Positions 20,814 through 29,812 of a stretch of 45,469 nt of DNA are shown piece by piece; positions within the stretch are counted from its first letter, which is position 1; each line of letters opens with the position of its first letter. Source of the stretch: Bdellovibrionales bacterium (GTDB lineage Bacteria; Bdellovibrionota; UBA1018; JADZFF01); assembly GCA_020850015.1 (NCBI GenBank), contig JADZFF010000167.1, positions 1-45,469 of the forward strand, written 5' to 3'. A program made the position numbers and the translations under genes. A model generated the notes under the pieces. The model saw nothing but the letters and a program-made list of their open reading frames with translations. It ran no database searches and was not told the origin of the DNA.

Positions 20814-22631
20814 TCAGAGCTTCATCCACCGATCCAGCACGGAATCGCGCCCGTAGATGTCTTTCCTGAATTGCATCGCCCCGTCGCGATCCGCCCAGGC
20901 GGTGAAGTAGACGATGAACACGCTCACGTCGGACCGGTATCGAAGCTCCCAGCTCTCCCCGGTTTCGATCTTGGCCTCGATCTCCTCCCAGTCCTCCTCC
21001 ACCTTCGGCTGCTTCTCTCCGGCGGGCACGCCACGCTCGATGAAATAAAGCTCGCGCGCCAGGCTCATCGCCCGTTGAACGCGAAGGCAGCCCGAGCTCT
21101 GGCGTTTGTCGCGCCCCTTGAAGAGCGCCTTGTCCGGAGAGTCGTGCAGATAGACGTCGAAGGGGTTGGGAAAGAGCATCTTCACCTTGCCCAGCGGATT
21201 GCGAGGCCCCGGCTCCTGCCGGAAGATCACGCGGTAATGTTCGAGCGACTCCGCGCTCCAGTCGATCTCCGCCATGGGCACATCCACCCAGTCGCCACCC
21301 TGCTTCCGCAGTGCTCGAATTCCGCGCTTCGATAACGCCTCAGGGTCCTTTCTCACCGCGGGCTCAAGTTCCTCGCGGGCAATCCGCGCGGGGATCGTCC
21401 ACGTTGGGTTGAAACTCAGCGTGGACACCCGGCTCGAAAAAACGGGCGTGCGCAGGTAATCCTTCCCCACGAGCACTTGTGAGTAGAGGCGCTCCTTGCC
21501 GAGGTCCACCAGGCTCAGGCTGTAGTCGGCGATGTTCACGACGACATACCGATCCCCGAGCGTCCGGGGCAACCAGCGCCAGCGCTCCAGGTTCAGCTCC
21601 AACTGCCGCACCCTCGCGGAGAGCGTGGTACCCAAGGCATCCAAGGTCTCCTCCCGCAGGATGCCGTCCGGAGTGAGCCCGTGGCGCTGCTGAAACCTCT
21701 TCACCGCCGAGGCCAGTTGAAGATCCGGATCAGCCGTTCCCGACTCCTCGAGATCACCCAGATGGCGCAGCCACCCAGCCAGAATCCGCCCAGACCGGCT
21801 TGTGGCGTCGATCTCGGTGTTGCCGCGCAGCAGCCTTGGGAGCGCGCGATTCCAGCTACGCGCGAGCTCACGGTACTTCTGGAGGCTCTCCTTCATCCGC
21901 GTGTAGGCGGGGTGCTGCGGCTCCAGCACGTTCATCACCTCGTTCACGCTCGCGGGCCACTCCTTCGCCACCTCCAGTAGGTCTTCGCGGCTCTTCCTCA
22001 CCACCCGGAGCGTCCACTCCGGGTCCATGAGGTCGGGGTCCACGCGGCCCCACATCAAATCGGCCGCGAGCTGGAGCATGCCGTCGGTGAGCGTGGCGTC
22101 GAACCGCGCGGCCGCGGGGGCGTCGAGCCCCTGAAGAGGATCCTCTTCAGGGGGTGCCTGCGAGGCACGTCGCTGCGGCTTCCTCGCCGGCGGCGGCTCC
22201 ACGCGCGCCATCAGCTTCCTGAGCTCGGGCACCCGGTAGAAGGCCGAATCCAAGCCAGACTCACGCGCCCGCTCGAGCCTCGCCAGGGCGATGCGCCCGG
22301 CGCCGGAGATCCGCCCCCGCTCGAACCACAGAGGCCGGTAGTCTCGGAGCCGGTACACCTCCACCAGGGCCTCGCTCTGCCTGAATCGCCTCCGGATCGG
22401 CCGCTCAGTCCAGGAGGTGGCCGTCCCGGGCGCGGGCTTCACCTCAGGCGGTACACCGGTCCACTGAACAAAGAGCTGAACAGCCCGCGTGATCGCCGCC
22501 GTCCTGCGCTCGGCGAGCAGCTCTTCCTCGGACTTGGGCGAGAGCAGAGCGCAGCCGCCAGCGAGAACGCCCAACATGGCGAGAACCGCCGCGAGAGCCC
22601 ATCCGGATCTGCTGGGAAGCACCGGACTCAC
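20814..22631 (-). CDS. L,D-transpeptidase, YcbB/LdtD-like lipoprotein with peptidoglycan-binding domain
   Basis: Lipobox-like LAGGC; ...LQLASAVKRFQQRHGLTPDGILREETLDALG (PG-binding); VVNIADYSLSLVDLGKERLYSQVLVGK...; catalytic SSGCLRVQRAMSLA. Confidence 0.88.
   Translation of the reverse strand: MSPVLPSRSGWALAAVLAMLGVLAGGCALLSPKSEEELLAERRTAAITRAVQLFVQWTGVPPEVKPAPGTATSWTERPIRRRFRQSEALVEVYRLRDYRPLWFERGRISGAGRIALARLERARESGLDSAFYRVPELRKLMARVEPPPARKPQRRASQAPPEEDPLQGLDAPAAARFDATLTDGMLQLAADLMWGRVDPDLMDPEWTLRVVRKSREDLLEVAKEWPASVNEVMNVLEPQHPAYTRMKESLQKYRELARSWNRALPRLLRGNTEIDATSRSGRILAGWLRHLGDLEESGTADPDLQLASAVKRFQQRHGLTPDGILREETLDALGTTLSARVRQLELNLERWRWLPRTLGDRYVVVNIADYSLSLVDLGKERLYSQVLVGKDYLRTPVFSSRVSTLSFNPTWTIPARIAREELEPAVRKDPEALSKRGIRALRKQGGDWVDVPMAEIDWSAESLEHYRVIFRQEPGPRNPLGKVKMLFPNPFDVYLHDSPDKALFKGRDKRQSSGCLRVQRAMSLARELYFIERGVPAGEKQPKVEEDWEEIEAKIETGESWELRYRSDVSVFIVYFTAWADRDGAMQFRKDIYGRDSVLDRWMKL
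22128..22153. repeat. 26-bp perfect palindrome inside the L,D-transpeptidase CDS
   Basis: CCCCTGAAGAGGA|TCCTCTTCAGGGG, two exact 13-nt arms with no spacer. Confidence 0.9.
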
Positions 22632-24169
22632 CGATAAGACCAGGTCGTCCCCTGAGCGCTGTCCTTGAGGATCACGCCCCGGGCCGCGAGCTCATCGCGG
22701 ATGCGGTCGGCGCCGGCGAAGTCCTTGGCCGCGCGCGCGGCCTTGCGGTCAGCGATGAGCTTCTCCACCTCTTCGGCGCCGGGCAACCCGGCGCTGCCCG
22801 CGCCGGCGGGCGCCGCGGCCATGCGCTCCTGCGCGCGCTCGGCCCGCATGCGCGAAAGATCGGCGAGGAACTTGTCCGGGTCGAGCCGGCCGACGCCAAG
22901 CACCCCGCCGATATCCTCTTCCATCACCCGGATGAGCTCGCCCGCACCCAAGGCGGCAGACGGGCTGCCCGCCGAGCGCGGCTCCTGCATCAGCCGATTG
23001 AAAGTCCGGACCAGCGTGAAGAGCACCGCGAGCGCGCCGGGGGCATTGAGATCAGCGGCGAAGTGGTCGTCGATCTCCTTACGGGCCTTCTGACAGCTTG
23101 CCGCGAACTCGCCCCAGGCGCTCTCGGCCATGGCGTCGCCCATGCCGTACTTCCGGCCAAGCGCCGCGCGAGCGAGCTTCTTCGCCTGATAGAGACGCTC
23201 CAGGCTGTCGAAGCTCTGCTCCAGTGCCTCGTCCGTGAAGTCGAGGATGGTGCGATAGTGCACGCCCAAAAGCAGCTGCCGCGAAACCTCGGCGCCGTAG
23301 CGCCCCAGAAAATCGCGCGCGAGCATGAAGTTGCCCAGGCTCTTCGACATCTTCTGCTTGTTGATGTTCAGGAAGCGGTGGTGCACCCAGTGCCGCACGA
23401 AGGGTTTCTTTCCCGAGGCGGCCTCGCTCTGCGCGATCTCGTTCTCGTGGTGCGGGAACACCAGGTCCTCGCCGCCGTGGTGCACATCGATCTGAGTCCC
23501 GATCCACTTGGCCGACATGGCCGAGCACTCGATGTGCCAGCCCGGACGGCCCTTGCCCCAGGGGGAATCCCAGGCGGGCTCGCCGGGTTTGGCGGGCTTC
23601 CAGAGACTGAAGTCGAGCGGGTTGCGCTTCTTGTCGTTGATCTCCACGCGCGCACCGGCCATGAGATCATCGAGGTCACGTCCCGCGAGCTTTCCGTAAC
23701 CCGGGAACTTGTCCACGCCGAAGAACACCTCGCCGTCCACCACGTAGCCCTGCCCCGCCTGGATGATGTCGCCAATCATCGCAATGATCTCCGGGATCGT
23801 CTCGGTGACCTTGGGCTTGTGGGTGGGCTCAAGCATGCCCGCGAGCGCGTAGTCCTTCTCCACCTCCTGCGTGTACTTCTTCGCCACGGCCTCGGGGGAG
23901 CTGCCCTCGTCGTGCCCACGCTGGATGATCTTGTCGTCAACGTCCGTGTAGTTGCGGACGTAGTTCACCTCGTAACCCGCGCGCTTGAAGTAGCGGAACA
24001 TCATGTCGGCCACGAGGCCGCTTCTGAGGTTCCCGATGTGGATGAGGTTGTAGACCGTGGGCCCGCATGAATAGAGGCTGAGCTTGTCGGCGACCTGCGG
24101 CTCGAGCTTCTCGCGCTTTCCCGAAAGCGTGTTCGTGAGCCAGATCTCCCGCGGCGCGCTCTTGCTCAT
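22628..24169 (-). CDS. cysS: Cysteinyl-tRNA synthetase
   Basis: LYSCGPTVYNLIHIGNLRSGLVADMMFRYFKRAGYEVNYVRNYTDVDDKII; KMSKSLGNF. Confidence 0.97.
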   Translation of the reverse strand: MSKSAPREIWLTNTLSGKREKLEPQVADKLSLYSCGPTVYNLIHIGNLRSGLVADMMFRYFKRAGYEVNYVRNYTDVDDKIIQRGHDEGSSPEAVAKKYTQEVEKDYALAGMLEPTHKPKVTETIPEIIAMIGDIIQAGQGYVVDGEVFFGVDKFPGYGKLAGRDLDDLMAGARVEINDKKRNPLDFSLWKPAKPGEPAWDSPWGKGRPGWHIECSAMSAKWIGTQIDVHHGGEDLVFPHHENEIAQSEAASGKKPFVRHWVHHRFLNINKQKMSKSLGNFMLARDFLGRYGAEVSRQLLLGVHYRTILDFTDEALEQSFDSLERLYQAKKLARAALGRKYGMGDAMAESAWGEFAASCQKARKEIDDHFAADLNAPGALAVLFTLVRTFNRLMQEPRSAGSPSAALGAGELIRVMEEDIGGVLGVGRLDPDKFLADLSRMRAERAQERMAAAPAGAGSAGLPGAEEVEKLIADRKAARAAKDFAGADRIRDELAARGVILKDSAQGTTWSYR

Positions 24170-24170
24170 C

Positions 24171-25718
24171 TCAGGCCAGCCCCATCTGGCGCTTGACCAG
24201 ATTCACGCGCTTGAGCACGCCCTCGCGCCCCAGGAGCGGAATCACGAGCTTGAGCTCGGGACCATGCGCCTGGCCGGTGGCGGCCACGCGCATGGGCATG
24301 AACAGGAGTTTGCCCTTCGAGCTCGTCTTCGCGCCCACTTCCTTCTGGATGTCGGCCACGTCCTGCTCCGTGAGCTTCTCAGGGCGAGCCTGCAGAGCCG
24401 CCTCGAAAGCCTTCACCACGTCGCCCGCGGTGGGCTGCGAAAGCACCTCTTTCGCCGAGGCGTCGAGCTCGCCCTCCGCCCCAAACAAGAAAGCCGCTGC
24501 CTGAGGGAGCTCCGAGATCAGGTTCACGGAGCCCTTGACGGCCTCCATCACCGAGATCAGCCAAGCTTCGGAATTCTTTTTCACCCCTTCCGCAACGGCG
24601 GGCAGCTCACTCGCCTCGAAGTACGGGCGTGCGAGCTTTGCCACTTCAGAACCGCTCAGCGCCTTGATGTAGAAGGAGTTCATCCAGAGAAGCTTTTGCA
24701 TGTCGAATACGGCAGCGGCCTTCTGCAGCCCATCGAGCGAAAATGTTCTGATCAACTCGGCTCGCGACAGGATCTCCGGGTGCCCCGAAGCGGGTTTGAG
24801 CTCCGCCGGCGGCCACCAGCCCAGGAGCGAGAGGAAGTTCAGCATGGCGTCAGGCAGGAATCCCTTGGCCAGGTAGTCGTGCGTGGAGGTGTCGCCGTTG
24901 CGCTTGGAAAGCTTCTGGCGATCGGAGCCCAGCACCATCGCCATGTGTGCGAATTTCGGAACCGGGAAGCCCAGCGCCTCAAACAACATGATCTGCTTCG
25001 GGGTGTTCGCCAGGTGCTCCTCCGCGCGCAGCACGTGGTTGATCTTCATGAGCGCGTCGTCCACCACGACGGCGAAGTTGTAGACAGGCATCCCCAGCCC
25101 GTCGCCAAGCCCCTTCTCAAGCTCTTCGTCGGTGGGGGTGCGCGTGATCATGAAGTCGCCGATGGTTCCGGCTTTGAAGGTCACGGTGCCGCGTACGGCG
25201 TCGTCGAAGGCGATATCCTGGTCGGGGGCCATGAAGCGGATCCCGGCCTTGTCGCCCTTCTTCAGGCGCGCGTCGGCCTCAGCGCGCGAAACCTTGCGGC
25301 AGGTGCCGTCGTAGAGGGGCTGCTTGCCCATCTTCATCGCCACCTCGCGTTTGCGGGTGATCTCCTCGTCCGTGCAGAAGCAGTAGAAGGCCTTGCCCGC
25401 GTCGAGCAGCTTGCGCGCGTGGTCGGCGTAGATGCCCATGCGCTCGGACTGCCGGTAGGGCCCGTAGGGGCCCGGCTTGTCCGGGCCCTCGTCGTAATCG
25501 ATGTCGAGCCCGTGGATATCGGACATCATCAGCTGCTCGCTCTCGCGAGTGGAGCGCTTTTGGTCGGTGTCCTCGATGCGAAGGATCAGCTTCCCGCCTC
25601 GGTTCTTGGCGTAGAGCCAATTGAAGAGCAGCGTGCGGACGCCGCCGACATGGAGGTAGCCCGTGGGGCTCGGAGCGAAACGAACCCGGACTTCGGCATC
25701 TGAGGGAGCAAGGGCCAC
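24171..25718 (-). CDS. gltX: Glutamyl-tRNA synthetase
   Basis: VRFAPSPTGYLHVGGVRTLLFNWLYAKNRGGKLILRIEDTDQKRSTRES; KLSKRNGD. Confidence 0.97.
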   Translation of the reverse strand: MALAPSDAEVRVRFAPSPTGYLHVGGVRTLLFNWLYAKNRGGKLILRIEDTDQKRSTRESEQLMMSDIHGLDIDYDEGPDKPGPYGPYRQSERMGIYADHARKLLDAGKAFYCFCTDEEITRKREVAMKMGKQPLYDGTCRKVSRAEADARLKKGDKAGIRFMAPDQDIAFDDAVRGTVTFKAGTIGDFMITRTPTDEELEKGLGDGLGMPVYNFAVVVDDALMKINHVLRAEEHLANTPKQIMLFEALGFPVPKFAHMAMVLGSDRQKLSKRNGDTSTHDYLAKGFLPDAMLNFLSLLGWWPPAELKPASGHPEILSRAELIRTFSLDGLQKAAAVFDMQKLLWMNSFYIKALSGSEVAKLARPYFEASELPAVAEGVKKNSEAWLISVMEAVKGSVNLISELPQAAAFLFGAEGELDASAKEVLSQPTAGDVVKAFEAALQARPEKLTEQDVADIQKEVGAKTSSKGKLLFMPMRVAATGQAHGPELKLVIPLLGREGVLKRVNLVKRQMGLA

Positions 25719-25771
25719 GCGATCCGCCTTCGGTTCGAGCAGGGGATCTGACGCGGGTCCAGGCTGGGGCC

Positions 25772-26254
25772 TCAGGACGCGAAGATGGTCTGGATTTCCT
25801 GCTCGATGGTTTCTTCCTTGGTCTGACGAGCCAAGGAAATCTCTTTTACCAGCAAGTGCTTGGCCTGATCGAGCATTTTCCGCTCGCCGAAGCTCAGGTC
25901 TTTGCTGTGACGGAGCAGGAACAGATTGCGGAGAACTTCGGCGATCTCGTACACGGAGCCGGTTTTGATTTTCTCCATGTACTCGCGATAGCGGCGGTTC
26001 CAGGTGGTCTGGTCGATCTTCACGTCGCGGTTCTTCAGAATGGAGTACACGCGCTTCACGTCCTTGTCCGTGATGATGCTGCGCAGCCCCACGGAGTCAG
26101 CGTTGTCGGTCGGGACCATGATGGTCATCAGGTTATCGACGACCTGGAGCACGTAGAACGACTTCTTCTTGCCGCCCACTTCGCGCTCTTCGATCCGCTT
26201 CACCACCGTCACACCGTGAGCGGGGTAAACTGCGTTGTCACCGACCTTGAACAT
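25772..26254 (-). CDS. CarD/CdnL family transcriptional regulator
   Basis: MFKVGDNAVYPAHGVTVVKRIEEREVGGKKKSFYVLQVVDNLMTIMVPTDNADSVGLR...WNRRYREYMEKIKTGSVYEIAEVLRNL. Confidence 0.93.
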   Translation of the reverse strand: MFKVGDNAVYPAHGVTVVKRIEEREVGGKKKSFYVLQVVDNLMTIMVPTDNADSVGLRSIITDKDVKRVYSILKNRDVKIDQTTWNRRYREYMEKIKTGSVYEIAEVLRNLFLLRHSKDLSFGERKMLDQAKHLLVKEISLARQTKEETIEQEIQTIFAS

Positions 26255-26408
26255 GAAACCTCCAACCGTTGCCCAGAGGCTTGTTGCTCTGAGCGAGGTG
26301 CGCCGTTTTCCCGTTGTTCGCGATGCCCGGTCCTGATAGACGGGGCCCGCGTCCAGGGGCTTGCGCAACGCACCTAACAAACGAACTTTGTTTTAAAAAA
26401 CCTGGGCG

Positions 26409-26437
26409 ACTTTACCACGTATCAAGGCCTGCGTCAA
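26409..26437 (-). promoter_or_regulatory. Candidate sigma70-type promoter for carD-gltX-cysS
   Basis: Reverse strand TTGACG-N17-TAAAGT, about 150 nt upstream of the carD start. Confidence 0.55.
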
Positions 26438-26677
26438 ACCCGACTCACTCTTATCCCTATTCCCTTGGTTGCCATAACTTACTGTATTTATAGGTATATT
26501 TCCAATGCTTGGGCTCGGAAATGGGTTGCTGACGAGCTCAGACCGCCGCCCCTCCCAAGAGAGCAAGGCCGGGGCCAGCCCTTGGGCGACTCAAGTCATC
26601 GGAGATTCTGGCGCCAATACGCACCAGTGCCCCATGAGCTGTCTACGCTCTAGCCAGAAGGGCCAAGGTTCGAGGCA

Positions 26678-28420
26678 CTAGCCCTTCAACAGATCAAAGG
26701 GGTACTCACCCCGCTCGTAGAGCGCTTCAGCCACCTTCTTCATGACCTCGTCCGCGTTGCGAACCATGCCCTTGAAGTTGGCGCGAACCCGGCGAGCCGC
26801 CAGGAAGAAGAAGGTCTCCGCCAGGTCCATCTCGAGGGCGCACTTCTCGGGTTGCCCCCCGGCGTCTTCGAGGGCCCGCGACACCCGCGAAAGCACCGCG
26901 GTCATCGCGAAGAAATCGACCGCCACCTCGGCGATCCGCTTCTGCGCGAGCTGCATGAGGTGGATCTGGTTGCCGTGCCGGCGAAGCGCCTGCTCCACCT
27001 GATTCGCGAGCTCCACCGCGGTCTCCTCCAGGAAAGCCGCGTGCTTCTTGAGGGCGGGATGGGACTTGGTGAGGGTCACGCCCATCACACTGCGTTTGAT
27101 CTTTCGCACCGCGAAGTCGCTCACGGGCCCAAGCCCCTGAAGCGGATGTTTGATCGCCTTGGCGAGACCCGCGAGCTCCTCGCCCGGCCCCTGCATCCCC
27201 GAGAGGGCGACGAAGGCCCGGAGGATCTCGTTCGTGCCCTCGAAGATTCGGTTGATGCGGGCGTCCCTGAGCCAGCGCTCGTAGGGATACTCCTTCATGT
27301 AGCCGGAGCCCGCCCAGATCTGCAGGTTCTCGTCGACGCATTCCCAGAGCATCTCGGATGAGAAGATCTTGGCCGCCGCGCTCTCCATCGAGTAGTCCAC
27401 GTCGCCTCGGTCGATCAGCGAGGCGGTGAGGAAAGCCATGCTTTCCGCAGCGTACGTGTTCGCAGCCATGCGGGCGATCTTCTCCTTGATCATCCCGTAC
27501 TCGCCGATCTTCTTCTGAAACTGCACGCGCTCGTTGGCGTGTTCCACCGAAGCCTTGATGCAGTTACGGGAAACGCCCACGCAGCCGGCGGCAAGGCCCA
27601 GACGCCCGTGGTTCAACACGCCCATCGCCACCTTGAATCCCTTGCCGACCTCTCCCAGCACGTTCTCGACGGGCACCTTCACGTTGTCGAAGTGAACGGC
27701 GTTCGTCCACGACGCGCGAATTCCGAGTTTGTGCTCGGCCGGCCCCGTGGTCACACCCTCCGAAGGCATCTCCACCATGAAGCAGGAGACCTTTTCCTTC
27801 TTTTCCCCCTTCTCCATCACCTCCGCCTTCGCGAAGACGGTGTAGAAGCTCGCGATGCCGCCGTTCGTGATCCAGAGTTTGCTGCCCTTGAGCAGGTAGT
27901 GCTTTCCATCCGGAGTGAGCGTGGCCTTGGTTTGAATCGAAGCGGCGTCCGAGCCGCTGCCCGGCTCGGTCAGGCAGTAGGCCGCGATGAGCTGCCCCGA
28001 GGCAAGGCGCGGCAGGTATTTCGCTTTCTGGGCGGGCGTTCCGAAAAGGAGCAGCGCCTTGTACCCGATGCTCTGATGGGCGCCCAGCGTAACGGCCAGG
28101 GAGCCGTCGTGCGAGGCCACCTCCTGCATCACCCGTGCGTAGCCACGCTGGGGCAGGCCGAGCCCGCCCAGATCCTCGGGCACCGCCAGGCCCATGAGCC
28201 CGAGCTCCGAGAGGTAGTTGACGATCTCCCGGGGCATCTCGCCCTTCTCGTCCCACTCGGCTGACTTCACGTGGTCTCGCGCGAACTTCGCGAGCGTATC
28301 GACGATCATCGACACCGTTTCGCCGACGGCCGGATCCATCTTCGGAAACGGGAAAACGAACTCCTCGCGGATCTCGCCGAAGAAGAGCGACTTCAAGAAA
28401 CTGTGGGTATCGTTGCTCAT
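26678..28420 (-). CDS. Acyl-CoA dehydrogenase family protein
   Basis: YCLTEPGSGSDAASIQTKATLTPDGKHYLLKGSKLWITNGGIASFYTVFAK...LQIWAGSGYMKEYPYERWLRDARINRIFEGTNEILR. Confidence 0.94.
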   Translation of the reverse strand: MSNDTHSFLKSLFFGEIREEFVFPFPKMDPAVGETVSMIVDTLAKFARDHVKSAEWDEKGEMPREIVNYLSELGLMGLAVPEDLGGLGLPQRGYARVMQEVASHDGSLAVTLGAHQSIGYKALLLFGTPAQKAKYLPRLASGQLIAAYCLTEPGSGSDAASIQTKATLTPDGKHYLLKGSKLWITNGGIASFYTVFAKAEVMEKGEKKEKVSCFMVEMPSEGVTTGPAEHKLGIRASWTNAVHFDNVKVPVENVLGEVGKGFKVAMGVLNHGRLGLAAGCVGVSRNCIKASVEHANERVQFQKKIGEYGMIKEKIARMAANTYAAESMAFLTASLIDRGDVDYSMESAAAKIFSSEMLWECVDENLQIWAGSGYMKEYPYERWLRDARINRIFEGTNEILRAFVALSGMQGPGEELAGLAKAIKHPLQGLGPVSDFAVRKIKRSVMGVTLTKSHPALKKHAAFLEETAVELANQVEQALRRHGNQIHLMQLAQKRIAEVAVDFFAMTAVLSRVSRALEDAGGQPEKCALEMDLAETFFFLAARRVRANFKGMVRNADEVMKKVAEALYERGEYPFDLLKG

Positions 28421-28440
28421 GTAGCCTCCCGATTTTTCCC

Positions 28441-28538
28441 TGACACGGTCACTTTACGGGCACGCGCGCGGCGCGTCCACCAGCGAGCGCGGATCCGACA
28501 CATTGTCGCGCGGATTCGGGCCTCATGACAGATTGTCA
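28441..28538. promoter_or_regulatory. Cluster of three related inverted-repeat sites upstream of gspC (candidate operators)
   Basis: TGAC-acg-GTCA (28441-28451), CGACA-cat-TGTCG (28496-28508), TGACA-gat-TGTCA (28526-28538); the last two centres are 30 bp apart. Confidence 0.5.
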
Positions 28539-28562
28539 AATGCGCCGCACCGGCGGGGCGTC

Positions 28563-29804
28563 ATGCCCCCGTCGATTCCCGGCCTCCCACGCTCCCAGGC
28601 CAAGCCGAAGGACGGCGGCGGTGAGCGGCGCCTGGCACCGGACTTGCGATACCGGAGGTTGGTGGCACGCATTTCCTTCGAGGAGCTGAAAGCACGCGCT
28701 CGCGAGACCTTCGCCTCGTGGCGCGAGCGCGCGGGAGCGCTGGTGGAACGCGCGCGCTCCCGCTTGCCCAGGCGGCCCGCCGGCGTGGAGAACGCCCCTC
28801 TGATCGAAGATCCATCCCTCAAAGGGCCCAAGGCCTGGGTGATGCGCGCGAAGCGCGAGCTTCCCCGCCTCGCGGACCTGGCCTCCGCCATGGGCGAGAA
28901 GGCGCTCCAATCGCTGAAGGCCGGCGGGATCGGCGCCTGGGGAACGGGCACCGCGGTCGTGCTGAGCGCCTGGTTTCTGGCGGACGTCACGGCCTTGATG
29001 CTCGAAAGCTACGTGCCTGAACCGCCCGCCGTCTTCACGGGCGCCGGCGGAGGGCAAGGCGAACGCCCCAAGATGGTGGGGGCCTACGACGGTATCGCGC
29101 GCAGAAACCTGTTCAACAGCCGTGGGCTGATTCCGGGCGAGGGCGGGCCCACCCAGCCGGGCCAGACCGAGGATCCGGATGGACCATGCATCAACCGCAC
29201 GACGCTCACGCTGAATCTCCTCGGCACGCTCATCACCCGCGACAAGGTCCACTCCATCGCGACGATCGAGGACCGGGGAAGCAACGACGTCTACCCCGTG
29301 CGAGCGGGGGACGAGGTCCCGTCGAAGCTGCGCGTGGTCGACATCGAGGCCCGGAAGGTCTGCTTCGTGAACCTCTCCACGGGCCGCAAGGAGTTCATCG
29401 ATCTCCCCGAGGACGAAGCCGTGAGACCGGCCAGAACCGCCACCAGGCCGGCGCCCTCGACCGGGGGGATCGCCAAGAAAGGCCAGACCCAGTTCAACGT
29501 CCCCCGCACCGAGATCGACTCCGCCATGTCCGATCTCAACAAGGTGCTCACGCAGGCCCGGGCGGTGCCGCATTTCGAGAACGGCGTGCCGGCCGGCTAC
29601 AAGCTGTTCCAGATCGTGCCGGGGAGCATCTACGACAAACTCGGGCTCACGAACGGCGACGTGATCGCCGGGGTGAACGGCGAGCCGATGGCGGACCCAT
29701 CGAAGGCCTTCGAAATGTTGAATGAACTGAAGTCCTCGAAGCACGTCGAGATCAACATCAAGCGTAACGGCAAAGAAGAGACTCTGGTCTACGACATCAA
29801 CTGA
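28563..29804 (+). CDS. gspC: Type II secretion system protein GspC (PDZ-containing)
   Basis: Single TM, HR-like domain (GAYDGIARRNLFNSRGL...HSIATIEDRGSNDVYPVRAGDEV), C-terminal PDZ (AGYKLFQIVPGSIYDKLGLTNGDVIAGVNGEPM); first gene of a gsp operon. The start is uncertain (alternative GTG at 28662). Confidence 0.88.
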   Translation: MPPSIPGLPRSQAKPKDGGGERRLAPDLRYRRLVARISFEELKARARETFASWRERAGALVERARSRLPRRPAGVENAPLIEDPSLKGPKAWVMRAKRELPRLADLASAMGEKALQSLKAGGIGAWGTGTAVVLSAWFLADVTALMLESYVPEPPAVFTGAGGGQGERPKMVGAYDGIARRNLFNSRGLIPGEGGPTQPGQTEDPDGPCINRTTLTLNLLGTLITRDKVHSIATIEDRGSNDVYPVRAGDEVPSKLRVVDIEARKVCFVNLSTGRKEFIDLPEDEAVRPARTATRPAPSTGGIAKKGQTQFNVPRTEIDSAMSDLNKVLTQARAVPHFENGVPAGYKLFQIVPGSIYDKLGLTNGDVIAGVNGEPMADPSKAFEMLNELKSSKHVEINIKRNGKEETLVYDIN

Positions 29805-29812
29805 ACGCGGAG

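Noticed and set aside
26465-26653. 62-aa plus-strand ORF in the carD/acyl-CoA dehydrogenase intergenic region
   Set aside because: No SD, no recognisable motif and atypical composition; more likely non-coding.
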